Shown here: positions 8,524 through 17,045 of the stretch, piece by piece
Position numbering within the stretch: position 1 is the stretch's first letter
How the letters are laid out: the number at the start of each line of letters is the position of its first letter
NCBI GenBank assembly: GCA_039024915.1
Contig: JBCCPK010000001.1
Coordinates: 372,001-436,000 of the forward strand
Source of the DNA: Pseudomonadota bacterium
GTDB lineage: Bacteria; Pseudomonadota; Alphaproteobacteria; Rhizobiales; MH13
Direction of reading: 5' to 3'
Length of the DNA stretch: 64,000 bases
The notes under the pieces: model-generated
The model's input: only the letters and a program-made list of their open reading frames with translations
Database searches by the model: none
What the model was told of the DNA's origin: nothing
Position numbers and translations under genes: made by a program

Positions 8524-11500
8524 GTGGATATCGCAGCGGGCGCCATCAACCGGCCCATCTACACATGGCTGATCATTCTCATATGCTTCTTTGGCGGCCT
8601 TTGGGGCTTCGATACGCTCGGCCGGCTGGAAGACCCGGCCTTCACCATCAAGGTCGCTGTGGTGGCGACCGCCTATCCGGGTGCATCGGCAGAGGAAGTT
8701 GCGATTGAAGTCTCCGAGCCACTGGAATCGGAAATCCAGAAAATGGGCGAAGTCGACGAGATCGAAACGCTCAACCAGCCAGGCGTCTCGATCATCAATG
8801 TCACGATGCAAGACATTTATGACGGGACTGAACTTCCAGATTTATGGACCAAGCTGAGAAACCGTGTTGAAGCGGCCGAGCTACCTGATGGGGCCTTCCC
8901 ACCCAGCGTCAACGATCAGTTCGGGGACGTTTACGGACTGTTTTATGCTGTTTCCGCGCCGGGCTATTCCGATGCCGACATCCATCGGCTCTCATCATTT
9001 CTCAGGCGCCAGATGCTCGCACTTGATGGCGTGAAAGATGTTACGCTTGCCGGATTGCCCGAGGAGGCGATTTACGTTGAGCCAGACCTTGCGGTGACCA
9101 CCGCACTGGGAATTCCGCCCTCAGCCATAGGCGGTGCCTTGGCGGAGGCTGACGAAGTGGTTTCCGCGGGCAGTATTGTGGGTAATTCCGGTCGGCAGTT
9201 GCTGCAGAGGCCGACCGGAAGCGACACGGTAACGTCCATCTCCGCGCTTTCGATCGGGGTGGCGGGCGAGGTTCTGACGCTCAGTGACTTTGCCACCATC
9301 AAACGCGAACGCGTCAGCGACCCAAGTATTATCATCCGGCATAACGGAGAGGAGGCGTTTACGTTCGGGGTGGCTGGCATCGCTACCGAGAACATCGTGG
9401 AGATCGGTGAACGGGTCGACGTGCGACTGGCAGAGCTTCAATCTCAACTCCCGCTTGGCGTGAGTGTCCAGCCGATCTACCAGCAACACCTCATCGTCGA
9501 TGACAGCGTCAACGATTTCCTGGTTAACCTCGCCACTTCGGTGAGCATCGTCATCGTCGTTCTGGCGCTGTTCATGGGGGTCCGGGCCGCGATCGTCGTT
9601 GGCATGACCTTGATGCTGACCGTGGTTGGCTCGCTGCTGTTCATGGCGCTGGGCTCAATCGAAATGGAGCGGATTTCGCTTGGGGCGCTTATCATCGCCA
9701 TGGGCATGCTGGTCGACAACGCCATTGTCGTTGCCGAAGGCATGCAGCAGGCCATGGCGCGGGGCAAGAACTCCCGTGAGGCAGCGCGCGAGTCCGCCAA
9801 CAAGACGCAAATCCCGCTGCTTGGAGCCACCGTCATCGGCATCATGGCGTTCTCAGGTATCGGGTTGAGCAACGATTCAACGGGCGAGTTCATGTTCTCC
9901 CTGTTTGCCGTGATCTGCATTTCACTGCTGCTTTCGTGGATCCTCGCAATCACCGTCACACCCCTGCTCGGCCATTACCTGTTCAAGGTGGGCAATGAGG
10001 ACAGCGCTGATGCCTATAGCGGCGCCATCTATCGCGGTTATGGAGGCATACTGCGCTTGATGCTGAAGGCTCGGTGGGCGGTGGCTGTTGTTTTGATCGC
10101 GATCACGGCGGCCTGCTTCGCCCTGTTCGGCCAGGTGAGGCAGCAGTTCTTCCCCGACAGCAGCACACCGCTGTTCTTCGTCCACTACAAGCTGCCGCAG
10201 GGCGCGTCGATCCATAAGGTGGCGAGCGATCTGCAGATCGTCGAACAGTGGCTTCAGGAACGCCCCGGCGTGACGGACGTGACAAGCTTCGCCGGGGGTG
10301 GCGCCGCCCGCTTCATGCTGACCTATGAGTCAGAGGACGATAACGCCAGCTATGGGCATCTGATCGTTCGCGTCGCGTCTCTTGATACCATCTCGGACGA
10401 AATGACCGCGCTTGAGGAGTTTGCCGCCGATACCCTGACCGCCGGACAGTTTCGCACCGAGCGCCTGGCGTTTGGTCCCGGAGGCGGGGCGTCCATCGAA
10501 GCGCGGTTCTTCGGGCCCGACCCCAAAGTGCTGCGCGCGTTGGCGGTTGAAGCGCGTGCGCGGATGGAGGCGGCGACCGAGAACGCGCTCAATATCCGCA
10601 TCGACTGGGCCGAGCCCGAGCCTGTACTGCGGCCGATGTACGCCGAAGCGCGCGCGCAGGAATCCGGCATCTCCCGCACCGACATCACGCAGACCTTGGA
10701 GTTCGCGACAACCGGGAGCAGAGCTGGCACCTATCGGGAAGAGGATCGACAGATCCCGCTTATCCTGCGGGCACCGCCGGACAACCAGCTGCTCTTGACC
10801 GATTTCGTTCTGTACTCTGAGGCGACCGGCGAATTCGTTCCGATGGAGCAGGTCGTCGACGGGCTCAGCTTTGAGATCCAAGACACCCTCATTGAGCGGC
10901 AAGACAGGGAAAACGTCATCACCGTTGGCGCCGATATTCCGCGAGGATTCACGGCCACCGAAGTGCAGGTGGAGGTCAACGAAACGATCGAAGCCATGGA
11001 GCTTCCGCCCGGCTACCGCTTTGAATGGGGCGGAGAGTTGAAGAACTCAGCAGATGCGCAAGAGTCTTTGGGCACGCAGCTACCGACAGCGATCTTGATC
11101 ATGCTGTTGATCACAATCCTTCTGTTCAACGGCTTGCGCCAAACCGCCATCATCTGGCTGCTTGTGCCCATGTCGGTAAATGGTGCGGCGCTCGGCCTGG
11201 TGGGAACCGGGCTGCCCTTCACGTTCACCGCACTTCTCGGGCTGTTGTCGCTGTCGGGCATGCTCATCAAGAACGGCATCGTTCTGGTGGAGGAGATCGA
11301 CCTCGCCCGGGAGGCTGATCCGCAGAAACCTCTCGCCGATGCCATCACCGAAGCATCGGTTTCGCGCTTGCGACCCGTCCTTCTGGCAGCGGCGACCACC
11401 ATCCTGGGCATGATCCCGCTTCTGCCGGATGCGTTTTTCTCCTCCATGGCGGTGACCATCATGGGAGGTCTTGCCTTTGCGTCCATTCTGACGCTGATCG

Positions 11501-11601
11501 CCGCCCCGGTGTTCTACATGATCTTCTTCAACGGTTCCGTGCGGCGGGCGCAGCAGCGCATGGCGGAGGCTGGCGACGCTGAGTTGCAACCAGCGGGCTG
11601 A
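8524..11601 (+). CDS. RND-family efflux permease (AcrB-like)
   Basis: A 1025-residue inner-membrane proton-driven exporter with the duplicated RND layout: a TM segment at the start (YTWLIILICFFGGLWGF), a large periplasmic loop, a TM bundle at ~335-545, a second loop and a C-terminal TM bundle. The proton-relay region GMLVDNAIVVAEG and its counterpart GMLIKNGIVLVEEIDLA are visible. The GTG start lies 3 bases after the adaptor stop, so the pair is an operon. Substrates (drugs, metals, lipids) cannot be told from sequence; lack of an obvious metal-site signature slightly favours a drug or hydrophobic compound pump. Confidence 0.92.
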   Translation: MDIAAGAINRPIYTWLIILICFFGGLWGFDTLGRLEDPAFTIKVAVVATAYPGASAEEVAIEVSEPLESEIQKMGEVDEIETLNQPGVSIINVTMQDIYDGTELPDLWTKLRNRVEAAELPDGAFPPSVNDQFGDVYGLFYAVSAPGYSDADIHRLSSFLRRQMLALDGVKDVTLAGLPEEAIYVEPDLAVTTALGIPPSAIGGALAEADEVVSAGSIVGNSGRQLLQRPTGSDTVTSISALSIGVAGEVLTLSDFATIKRERVSDPSIIIRHNGEEAFTFGVAGIATENIVEIGERVDVRLAELQSQLPLGVSVQPIYQQHLIVDDSVNDFLVNLATSVSIVIVVLALFMGVRAAIVVGMTLMLTVVGSLLFMALGSIEMERISLGALIIAMGMLVDNAIVVAEGMQQAMARGKNSREAARESANKTQIPLLGATVIGIMAFSGIGLSNDSTGEFMFSLFAVICISLLLSWILAITVTPLLGHYLFKVGNEDSADAYSGAIYRGYGGILRLMLKARWAVAVVLIAITAACFALFGQVRQQFFPDSSTPLFFVHYKLPQGASIHKVASDLQIVEQWLQERPGVTDVTSFAGGGAARFMLTYESEDDNASYGHLIVRVASLDTISDEMTALEEFAADTLTAGQFRTERLAFGPGGGASIEARFFGPDPKVLRALAVEARARMEAATENALNIRIDWAEPEPVLRPMYAEARAQESGISRTDITQTLEFATTGSRAGTYREEDRQIPLILRAPPDNQLLLTDFVLYSEATGEFVPMEQVVDGLSFEIQDTLIERQDRENVITVGADIPRGFTATEVQVEVNETIEAMELPPGYRFEWGGELKNSADAQESLGTQLPTAILIMLLITILLFNGLRQTAIIWLLVPMSVNGAALGLVGTGLPFTFTALLGLLSLSGMLIKNGIVLVEEIDLAREADPQKPLADAITEASVSRLRPVLLAAATTILGMIPLLPDAFFSSMAVTIMGGLAFASILTLIAAPVFYMIFFNGSVRRAQQRMAEAGDAELQPAG

Positions 11602-11622
11602 CCATCGCGCGGCCCGCGGGTG

Positions 11623-12081
11623 CTAGGGCGCTAATAGGCTTTGCTTATCGGGATTGTCCTGCAAGTACGTGCGAAATAGAGCAAGGCAGGCTTCGTCATT
11701 CTGAACGAGGACGTCGACGCCGTTTTGTTCTAGAAAGCTCTCATTGCCAGTGTAGTGCTGCGCATCGCCGATAACGACGCGGCCGACCCCAAGCCACAGG
11801 ATCGTACCCGCGCACATGATGCAGGGCGACAAGGTGCTGTAGAGCGTTGCATCGCTCAGATCGCCATCAGGAGCACCACGCAAACAGACCGTTTCGCCAT
11901 GCGCCGTTGGGTCGCCGAGCTGAGCGGTCAGGTTGTGCCCCTGTGCCAGGACGGTCTGGCCGCGTGCGAGCACCGCTCCCACCGGAAACCCGCCTTCGGC
12001 GAGGCCCTGCTTGGCCTCCTCGAGGGCGAGCGCCATGTGTTGCGTGTCGATTGGATCGACTTGTCCCTCAGCCTTTTCCAT
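11623..12081 (-). CDS. Nucleoside/cytosine deaminase-family protein
   Basis: A ~152-residue zinc-dependent CMP/dCMP-type deaminase. The zinc and catalytic motifs are clear: PTAHGETVC (His plus catalytic Glu) and TLSPCIMCAGTI (two Cys ligands). The pattern resembles yeast-type cytosine deaminase and guanine/tRNA-adenosine deaminase relatives. The open frame extends upstream to 12234, but the ATG at 12081 is preferred because it overlaps the upstream oxygenase stop by 14 bases, implying translational coupling. Linkage to a 2OG oxygenase and an NMT1-type binding protein hints at base or pyrimidine salvage; the substrate is uncertain. Confidence 0.85.
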   Translation of the reverse strand: MEKAEGQVDPIDTQHMALALEEAKQGLAEGGFPVGAVLARGQTVLAQGHNLTAQLGDPTAHGETVCLRGAPDGDLSDATLYSTLSPCIMCAGTILWLGVGRVVIGDAQHYTGNESFLEQNGVDVLVQNDEACLALFRTYLQDNPDKQSLLAP

Positions 12082-13063
12082 AGGTCTTGTCGAACATCGC
12101 CTGCACATGGTCGCCAATGTTGGTGGCGGGGTAAAGCGGCTCACCGCTAGCGGGCATACAGGATGGTACGCAGGCGATCCGTGTTTCATAATCGGGATCA
12201 ACAAATGTCGGTGCGGAATAGCGGTCGCGGCCACTGGTGTTGCTTTGCACCCGATGGGAATTCGATTTGTACAGACCGTTGGTCATGATTGGCACCATGT
12301 CGCCCATATTGACGACGAATGTGCCGGGAACAGGCGGCGCGGGTATCCAACCGCCATCCGGACCGGCCACTTCAAGACCGCCAACATCATTCTGCAACAG
12401 AAGCGTTAGCATACCCCAATCAGTATGGGCACCGGCGCCAAGCTGCCCTTTGGGCGCACCCGCTGGCTTGGGCGGGTAGTGCAGGATGCGCGTCTCCAGC
12501 ATCGGCGTTTCCATCGGCTTGTCGAAATAGTCTTCAGGCAGATCGAGTGACAGGGAAATGAGCTGCATCAGCTCCCGCGCGAGACCAATCATCTGTTCGC
12601 TATACGCCTCGAAATGATCGCGAAAGCCCTCCGGGCGTTCGGGCCACAGATTGATGGCCGTCTTGCCCATACCAGCCTTGAACCATCGGTGATCCTCGGT
12701 CACCTCCATACCCATCTGGTAGCCCTCTTTAAGGTCCGGGGCGGTCCCGACATCGAGCGTTTGCGCCGCAACGGGCTCATACCCGCGCATCGCACCGCTC
12801 TTGGTTCCGTCGATGCGCATTTTCTCGTCGATTGGGAGCGCAAAAAACTGCTCGGCAATCTCGAAGTGCCGGCCGATCAGATCGTCCGGGACGGCGTGAC
12901 CGGCAATGTAGAAGAAGCCAAGGGTCTTGCAGGCATCGGCAATCTCGCGCGCCACCTGCTTGCGCTCAGCCGCAGCGCCAGCAAGCGCGGGCTGTAAATC
13001 GATGACGGGCACAGATGCCGTGCCGCCTGCATCGCTCACCGTTTCATGAAGTGCCACCGCCAT
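12068..13063 (-). CDS. Isopenicillin N synthase-like 2OG-Fe(II) oxygenase
   Basis: A 331-residue non-haem iron dioxygenase. The DIOX_N region (IADACKTLGFFYIAGH) is followed by the jelly-roll core with the iron facial triad HTDWG and HRVQ, and the 2-oxoglutarate-binding RYSAP (Arg-x-Ser). Such enzymes oxidise small molecules with 2-oxoglutarate and O2. It is first in a two-gene operon with the deaminase and divergent from an NMT1-type binding protein, suggesting joint handling of an imported heterocycle. The ATG is preceded by two tandem GGGAGGAC units, a duplicated ribosome-binding sequence. Confidence 0.88.
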   Translation of the reverse strand: MAVALHETVSDAGGTASVPVIDLQPALAGAAAERKQVAREIADACKTLGFFYIAGHAVPDDLIGRHFEIAEQFFALPIDEKMRIDGTKSGAMRGYEPVAAQTLDVGTAPDLKEGYQMGMEVTEDHRWFKAGMGKTAINLWPERPEGFRDHFEAYSEQMIGLARELMQLISLSLDLPEDYFDKPMETPMLETRILHYPPKPAGAPKGQLGAGAHTDWGMLTLLLQNDVGGLEVAGPDGGWIPAPPVPGTFVVNMGDMVPIMTNGLYKSNSHRVQSNTSGRDRYSAPTFVDPDYETRIACVPSCMPASGEPLYPATNIGDHVQAMFDKTYGKG

Positions 13064-13242
13064 GTCCTCCCGTGTCCTCCCGTGTCCGTCTGCCTCACTG
13101 ACCCTGGGACGCGCACGCAGCCCGTCAGGTTACGGCAGCATCACTGTTGGCCAAGCATTCTGTCGTTTTCGCACGGCCATAGCTGCGAAATAAGGGTTCT
13201 TACCGGTCAGAGACGGCTAGTTTTCGGGCAAATACGGTCAAC

Positions 13243-13265
13243 GCATGCTGATTATTTCAGCATGC
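13243..13265. repeat. Perfect 9-bp inverted repeat, 5-base loop
   Basis: GCATGCTGA, loop TTATT, TCAGCATGC: a perfect 9-bp inverted repeat in the 286-base region between the divergent oxygenase (minus) and NMT1-type binding protein (plus) genes. No T-run follows on either strand, so a terminator is unlikely. An operator or a leader hairpin for the binding-protein gene is plausible. Confidence 0.85.
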
Positions 13266-13349
13266 CCACAATAGAGGCAGCTGACCTGTTTACGCCTCAC
13301 CGGAAACGTTGGCAGACTTGCTTCGATCACTTTCGACAAGGGGAAGTCC

Positions 13350-14390
13350 ATGCCAAGACGACTGTCAGACCTTCATTCAACTGTTGCACGCCTGGCCATC
13401 CCAACCGCGATGGCAGCCGGTTTGGCGAGCGCGACCATGCCCGCATCCGCTCAGGACCTTGAGCAGGTCAGCTTTGCGCTCAACTGGGTACCCGTCGCCG
13501 AACATGGCGGCTTCTATCAGGCCATGCTCGACGGGACTTATGCCGCGTGCGGCATCGAGGTGGAGATCATCCCCGGCGGTCCGCAGGTCAACAATCGCGC
13601 CATGATGATGGGTGGCCAGATCGACTTTCACATGGGCGGCGACCTTCTGCAGGCCTTCAATGCGGTCGCTGAAGATGTGCCGATCGTCGCCATCGCTGCA
13701 ATCTTCCAGAAAAACCCACAAATCTTGATGACCCATCCGGGCCGTTCGGAAGGCCTGTCCGATATGGATGACATGACGGTGCTGGTCGATGATAACGCGT
13801 TCCTGAGCTACTATCAGTGGCTGATCCAAGACTTCGGCTTCACCCCTGGCCAACGCGAGGTCTACACCTACAACGCTGCCCCGTTCCTTGTTGACGAAGA
13901 CAAGGTCATGCAGGGGTATCTGACCTCCGAGCCCTATCTCATCGAGCTTGAGGGCGGCTTTACCCCCGATGTCTGGCTGCTCGCCGACTTCGGCTTCGAC
14001 AGCTACGCGACTACCATTGAAGCGATGCAATCGACGATCGACGAGCGGCCCGACGCCACCCGCTGCTTCGTCGAGGGTTCGATCATCGGCTGGTACAATT
14101 ACCTTTATGGCGACAACACCGCCGCAAACGCTGAGATTCAGCGGCTGAACCCAGACTTCACCGACGACAAGATCGAGTTCGCCATCTCGCAGATGCTTGA
14201 ATATGGGGTGCTGCTGTCGGGCGACGCCGAAACACTTGGGATCGGCGCCATAACCGAAGAGAAGGCTGGCGCTTTCTTCGAAAGCATGGTCGGCGCGGGC
14301 GTGCTCGATGGCGATCTCGATTGGCAGTTGGCGTTCGACACGCAGTTCATCAATCAGGGTCTGGGGCTTGACCTCGTGCCTGATAATTGA
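13350..14390 (+). CDS. NMT1/THI5-like ABC substrate-binding protein (orphan)
   Basis: A 346-residue secreted binding protein of the NMT1/SsuA/ThiY fold. A signal peptide is visible (VARLAIPTAMAAGLASATMP, cleavage near ASAQD). Mature features include FALNWVPVAEHGGFYQAM, the early ligand loop typical of HMP-precursor and riboflavin-type binders, then GGPQVNNRAMMMGGQIDFHM and GYLTSEPY. No permease or ATPase genes follow, so it is an orphan here and must pair with a membrane complex encoded elsewhere. The divergent oxygenase and deaminase genes suggest a heterocyclic ligand (pyrimidine, HMP-like), which is inference. Confidence 0.88.
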   Translation: MPRRLSDLHSTVARLAIPTAMAAGLASATMPASAQDLEQVSFALNWVPVAEHGGFYQAMLDGTYAACGIEVEIIPGGPQVNNRAMMMGGQIDFHMGGDLLQAFNAVAEDVPIVAIAAIFQKNPQILMTHPGRSEGLSDMDDMTVLVDDNAFLSYYQWLIQDFGFTPGQREVYTYNAAPFLVDEDKVMQGYLTSEPYLIELEGGFTPDVWLLADFGFDSYATTIEAMQSTIDERPDATRCFVEGSIIGWYNYLYGDNTAANAEIQRLNPDFTDDKIEFAISQMLEYGVLLSGDAETLGIGAITEEKAGAFFESMVGAGVLDGDLDWQLAFDTQFINQGLGLDLVPDN

Positions 14391-14402
14391 TGGCACTCGC
14401 GC

Positions 14403-15056
14403 ATGCGCGCGCTTGTCGTCTTCTGCCATCCCAGCCCCGAAAGCTATTCGGCGGCGATCTGCGAGACGGTTGCCTCCGAGTTGCAGGGGCTCGGTGCCGA
14501 CGTTCGCACACTCGACCTTTACGGGCGCGGCTTCCAGCCGATCCTGACCCGCAAGGAATGGGAGACCCACACCGATACCGCGCAGAACGTCGACAAGGTT
14601 GCCGACGACGTTGCGCAGCTTCAATGGTGCGACGCGCTCATCTTCGTCTACCCCACCTGGTGGTACGGCCCCCCGGCGATGCTCAAAGGCTGGCTCGAGA
14701 AATCCATGGTGGCCGGCGTGGCATTCCATATGCCAAGTGACGAGCAGGCCAACATCCAACGTGGCCTTGAGAACATCCGCACCCTCGCGATCTTCACCAC
14801 CTGCGGGGCGACGCGGCTCCTGTCCACCATGATCGGGCATCCGGGCAGGAAAACCATCCTGCGGGGCCTGCGCATTCTGTGCCATCCGCGGGCGCGCACG
14901 CACTATCTCGCCCTGTACGACATGAACCACGCCGATGACGCCAAACGCACGGCGCATTTCGCCCGCGTGGCCCGCGCCTGCAAGAAGCTTTTCGCCCGGC
15001 ACAGCCCTACCCGCGAAACCGCTGCGGCCACACAGGTCATTGCGAGCGAGCCGTAG
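14403..15056 (+). CDS. NAD(P)H:quinone oxidoreductase, flavodoxin-like fold
   Basis: A 217-residue protein of the NQO1/KefF/MdaB family. The N-terminal strand and phosphate loop ALVVFCHPSPESYS bind FAD or FMN. DALIFVYPTWWYGPPAMLKGW is the diagnostic motif for this family, and TTCGATRLL follows. It likely reduces quinones or aromatic compounds by two electrons in the cytosol. It begins 12 bases after the NMT1-type binding protein gene and may be co-transcribed with it. The basic C-terminal tail (~40 residues) is longer than usual. Confidence 0.87.
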   Translation: MRALVVFCHPSPESYSAAICETVASELQGLGADVRTLDLYGRGFQPILTRKEWETHTDTAQNVDKVADDVAQLQWCDALIFVYPTWWYGPPAMLKGWLEKSMVAGVAFHMPSDEQANIQRGLENIRTLAIFTTCGATRLLSTMIGHPGRKTILRGLRILCHPRARTHYLALYDMNHADDAKRTAHFARVARACKKLFARHSPTRETAAATQVIASEP

Positions 15057-15211
15057 CTCTACGAGGGCTCACGAAACGATTGACGGCGCGGGCGGCTCGC
15101 ATAAACTAAGGGAACTTACCTAGTCCCTGATAGACCTATGCGCGAAAGGGGATTTGGTGAGATGGGCTGGCAAAGCAAAGCGCGTCGAAGACGCTCACAT
15201 GAGGATGTGCC

Positions 15212-16027
15212 ATGGCAACCGTCATTGACCAACCCAGCCCTCAATTTCCTCCCGGCTCGCTGCGCTTCTTCGGCTCCTCGCGATGGCCCGTTATCACGCT
15301 ATTGGTCTATGTGGGCCTGTCTATCGCGGCGTTCACGCCACGGCTCGTCGATTACGTGACCGAAGGCCATTGGGGGCGCTCGGCGACGAACGCGTTCGAG
15401 TTTGCGCCGATGGCGCTCAACACCCATGCGCTATTCGGCATGGCGCTCATCCCGCTCTTCCTGCTCCAGCCGATTCTGGGGCTCAAGATGGATGGAAACC
15501 GGTCTTCCGGCATTCGGCTGTTCCATCGATGGCAAGGCCGTTTCCTCGCGCTCGCGTCGGTCGTCCTGTCCCTTCTGGGCCTGTACATCACCTACACGTT
15601 TGCCATGAACTCCGACAGCATCACGTCGGTCATCTTCATGTTCCTGGTGGCCCTTTTCGTCATCATCTTCTTTGTCCAGGCCATCATAGAAGCACGGAAA
15701 CACCGGATCGCGCGCCACCTCGACGCACTGGTTTTCGCGATGATCTTCCTGTCGGTCCCGGCGACCGGCCGCATCATCGAGAACAGCATGAACGCGCTGG
15801 GCGTGGAGAACACACGCTCCAAGGAGCTGGTCTCCATCGGGTTCGGTTTCGAGGTCGAACTGGTGGACCTGACCATCCTGATGGTTGCATCCGGCCCCCT
15901 CATTCTGTGGGCCCTGTTCGCCATCCCGCGTGGCGTGTTTCTCGCCCATGGTGCGAAGCTGTCGATTGCGGTTGCCTTTGTTGCGCTGCCGCTGGCCGCA
16001 ATCTTGATGCAGACCCTCACCCGGTAG
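15212..16027 (+). CDS. Multi-pass membrane protein, possibly DUF2306-like
   Basis: A 271-residue protein with about seven hydrophobic segments (for example VITLLVYVGLSIAAF, ALFGMALIPLFLLQPILGL, FLALASVVLSLLGLYITYTF, VIFMFLVALFVIIFFVQAII). A conserved-looking FHRWQGR motif precedes the third segment, reminiscent of the HR..GR motif in DUF2306-type membrane proteins, so a haem- or quinone-linked role is conceivable but unproven. The ATG at 15212 has a nearby GAGGA. It is separated by ~150 bases from the upstream oxidoreductase and convergent with the sigma-factor cassette. Confidence 0.7.
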   Translation: MATVIDQPSPQFPPGSLRFFGSSRWPVITLLVYVGLSIAAFTPRLVDYVTEGHWGRSATNAFEFAPMALNTHALFGMALIPLFLLQPILGLKMDGNRSSGIRLFHRWQGRFLALASVVLSLLGLYITYTFAMNSDSITSVIFMFLVALFVIIFFVQAIIEARKHRIARHLDALVFAMIFLSVPATGRIIENSMNALGVENTRSKELVSIGFGFEVELVDLTILMVASGPLILWALFAIPRGVFLAHGAKLSIAVAFVALPLAAILMQTLTR

Positions 16028-16089
16028 AACGCGAAACAATGGCCCCAGGCTGGACCGGAGGCCATTGCGCGCGGGCAGGTTGCGGACCG

Positions 16090-16488
16090 CTACTGGGAGC
16101 CGTTTTCAGTGAGAACAGCCTGTAGCTGTTCGATTGCCGCCTGCGTGTTGCCGGTCTCGGCGTACAGATCACGTAGCTGGAAGCGAATGATGTTGCGCGC
16201 TGCGCGATCACCGGGAAGCTCGGTCAACGCGCCTTCAAGGATCGCAATGGCCTCGGGTAGCGTTTCGTTTTCCTCGTGGATTTCCACGATCCCTTCAACA
16301 GCGAAAAATACCGCTGCTTCGGGCTTGCTCGCAAGCTCCACGAATTGCTCGGACAAGTCGAAATACGACATGAGCTCTTCGAGGTAGTCGAGCTCGGCTT
16401 CAAACTCCGCATCGTGATCTTCGGCGAAAGTCGGCGCGGCAAATGTCGTTGAAACGGCCACAAGTGCAGCGAGTACAAGCGTCTTCAT
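16090..16488 (-). CDS. Small secreted protein with TPR-like helices
   Basis: A 132-residue protein with a signal peptide (MKTLVLAALVAVSTTFAAP, probable cleavage at TFA-EDHD) and an acidic, helical mature part. Its last half looks like two tetratricopeptide-type hairpins (ETLPEAIAILEGALTELPGD, then LRDLYAETGNTQAAIEQLQAVL). It overlaps the stop of the upstream sigma-factor gene by one base (TGATG), so the two are translationally coupled. A periplasmic signal-sensing or stress role linked to the ECF sigma factor is inferred. Confidence 0.75.
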   Translation of the reverse strand: MKTLVLAALVAVSTTFAAPTFAEDHDAEFEAELDYLEELMSYFDLSEQFVELASKPEAAVFFAVEGIVEIHEENETLPEAIAILEGALTELPGDRAARNIIRFQLRDLYAETGNTQAAIEQLQAVLTENGSQ

Positions 16489-17045
16489 CAGTCAGGCTCC
16501 TGTGTTGGATGCTGCCCCAGATACTGGCGCAGCGCTTGGGTGGCCCGGTTGAGATGGGCCTTCACGGTACCGCTGCGACAGCCCACAATGGCGGCCGTTT
16601 CGGCGGTATCAAAACCTTCGTAGTAGCGAAGCAAAACCACTTCACGCTGCCGCAATGGCAGGTGTTGCAACGCCCTGTGCATGTCTTTCAGCGCATCACG
16701 CAGCTCTGGATCGGCGCTATGGTCGGGAAGCTGTGTAAGATCGTCACCAGCCCCTTGCCCACCCCAGATGCGGCGACGCTTACGGGCATGTTCCCGCGCT
16801 GTATTGATCGCAACCTGGTAGAGCCAGCTTCTGAACTTCGCCTGTGGCTTGGCATTCTTGAAGCGGTTCTCACGGACCCGGGTGAAGACGTCTTGGACCA
16901 CGTCTTCGGCCGCAGCGTCTTCGTTGAGGAGGCCCCAAGCCAGGCGAAAGACATAGCGCTTGTGTCTGTGAAACAGCGTCTGCAACGCACCATCATCGTC
17001 GCAAGCGCGCTTGAGCAGCGTCCAATCATCGCTTGGGTCCTTCAT
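16488..17045 (-). CDS. ECF-type RNA polymerase sigma factor
   Basis: A 185-residue group IV sigma-70 protein. Region 2 is clear (LFHRHKRYVFRLAWGLL; EDVVQDVFTRV; FRSWLYQVAINTAREHARKRR), as is region 4 (LPLRQREVVLLRYYEGFDTA; GTVKAHLNRATQALRQYL). Such factors direct transcription in response to envelope or stress signals and are usually held by a membrane anti-sigma factor. Upstream, overlapping by 4 bases in one frame, is a membrane protein that may serve that role but whose frame looks disrupted. Downstream is a secreted TPR-like protein. Confidence 0.92.
   Translation of the reverse strand: MKDPSDDWTLLKRACDDDGALQTLFHRHKRYVFRLAWGLLNEDAAAEDVVQDVFTRVRENRFKNAKPQAKFRSWLYQVAINTAREHARKRRRIWGGQGAGDDLTQLPDHSADPELRDALKDMHRALQHLPLRQREVVLLRYYEGFDTAETAAIVGCRSGTVKAHLNRATQALRQYLGQHPTQEPD

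Noticed and set aside
13377-15002. A 541-codon open frame on the minus strand
   Set aside because: It is antisense to the NMT1-type binding protein and the NQO-like gene, both well supported by motifs. The product is a low-complexity, His/Gly-rich shadow sequence.
15283-16125. A 280-codon plus-strand frame overlapping the DUF2306-like membrane protein
   Set aside because: Its product is Pro/Arg/His-rich without hydrophobic segments, while the overlapping frame encodes a regular multi-pass membrane protein.
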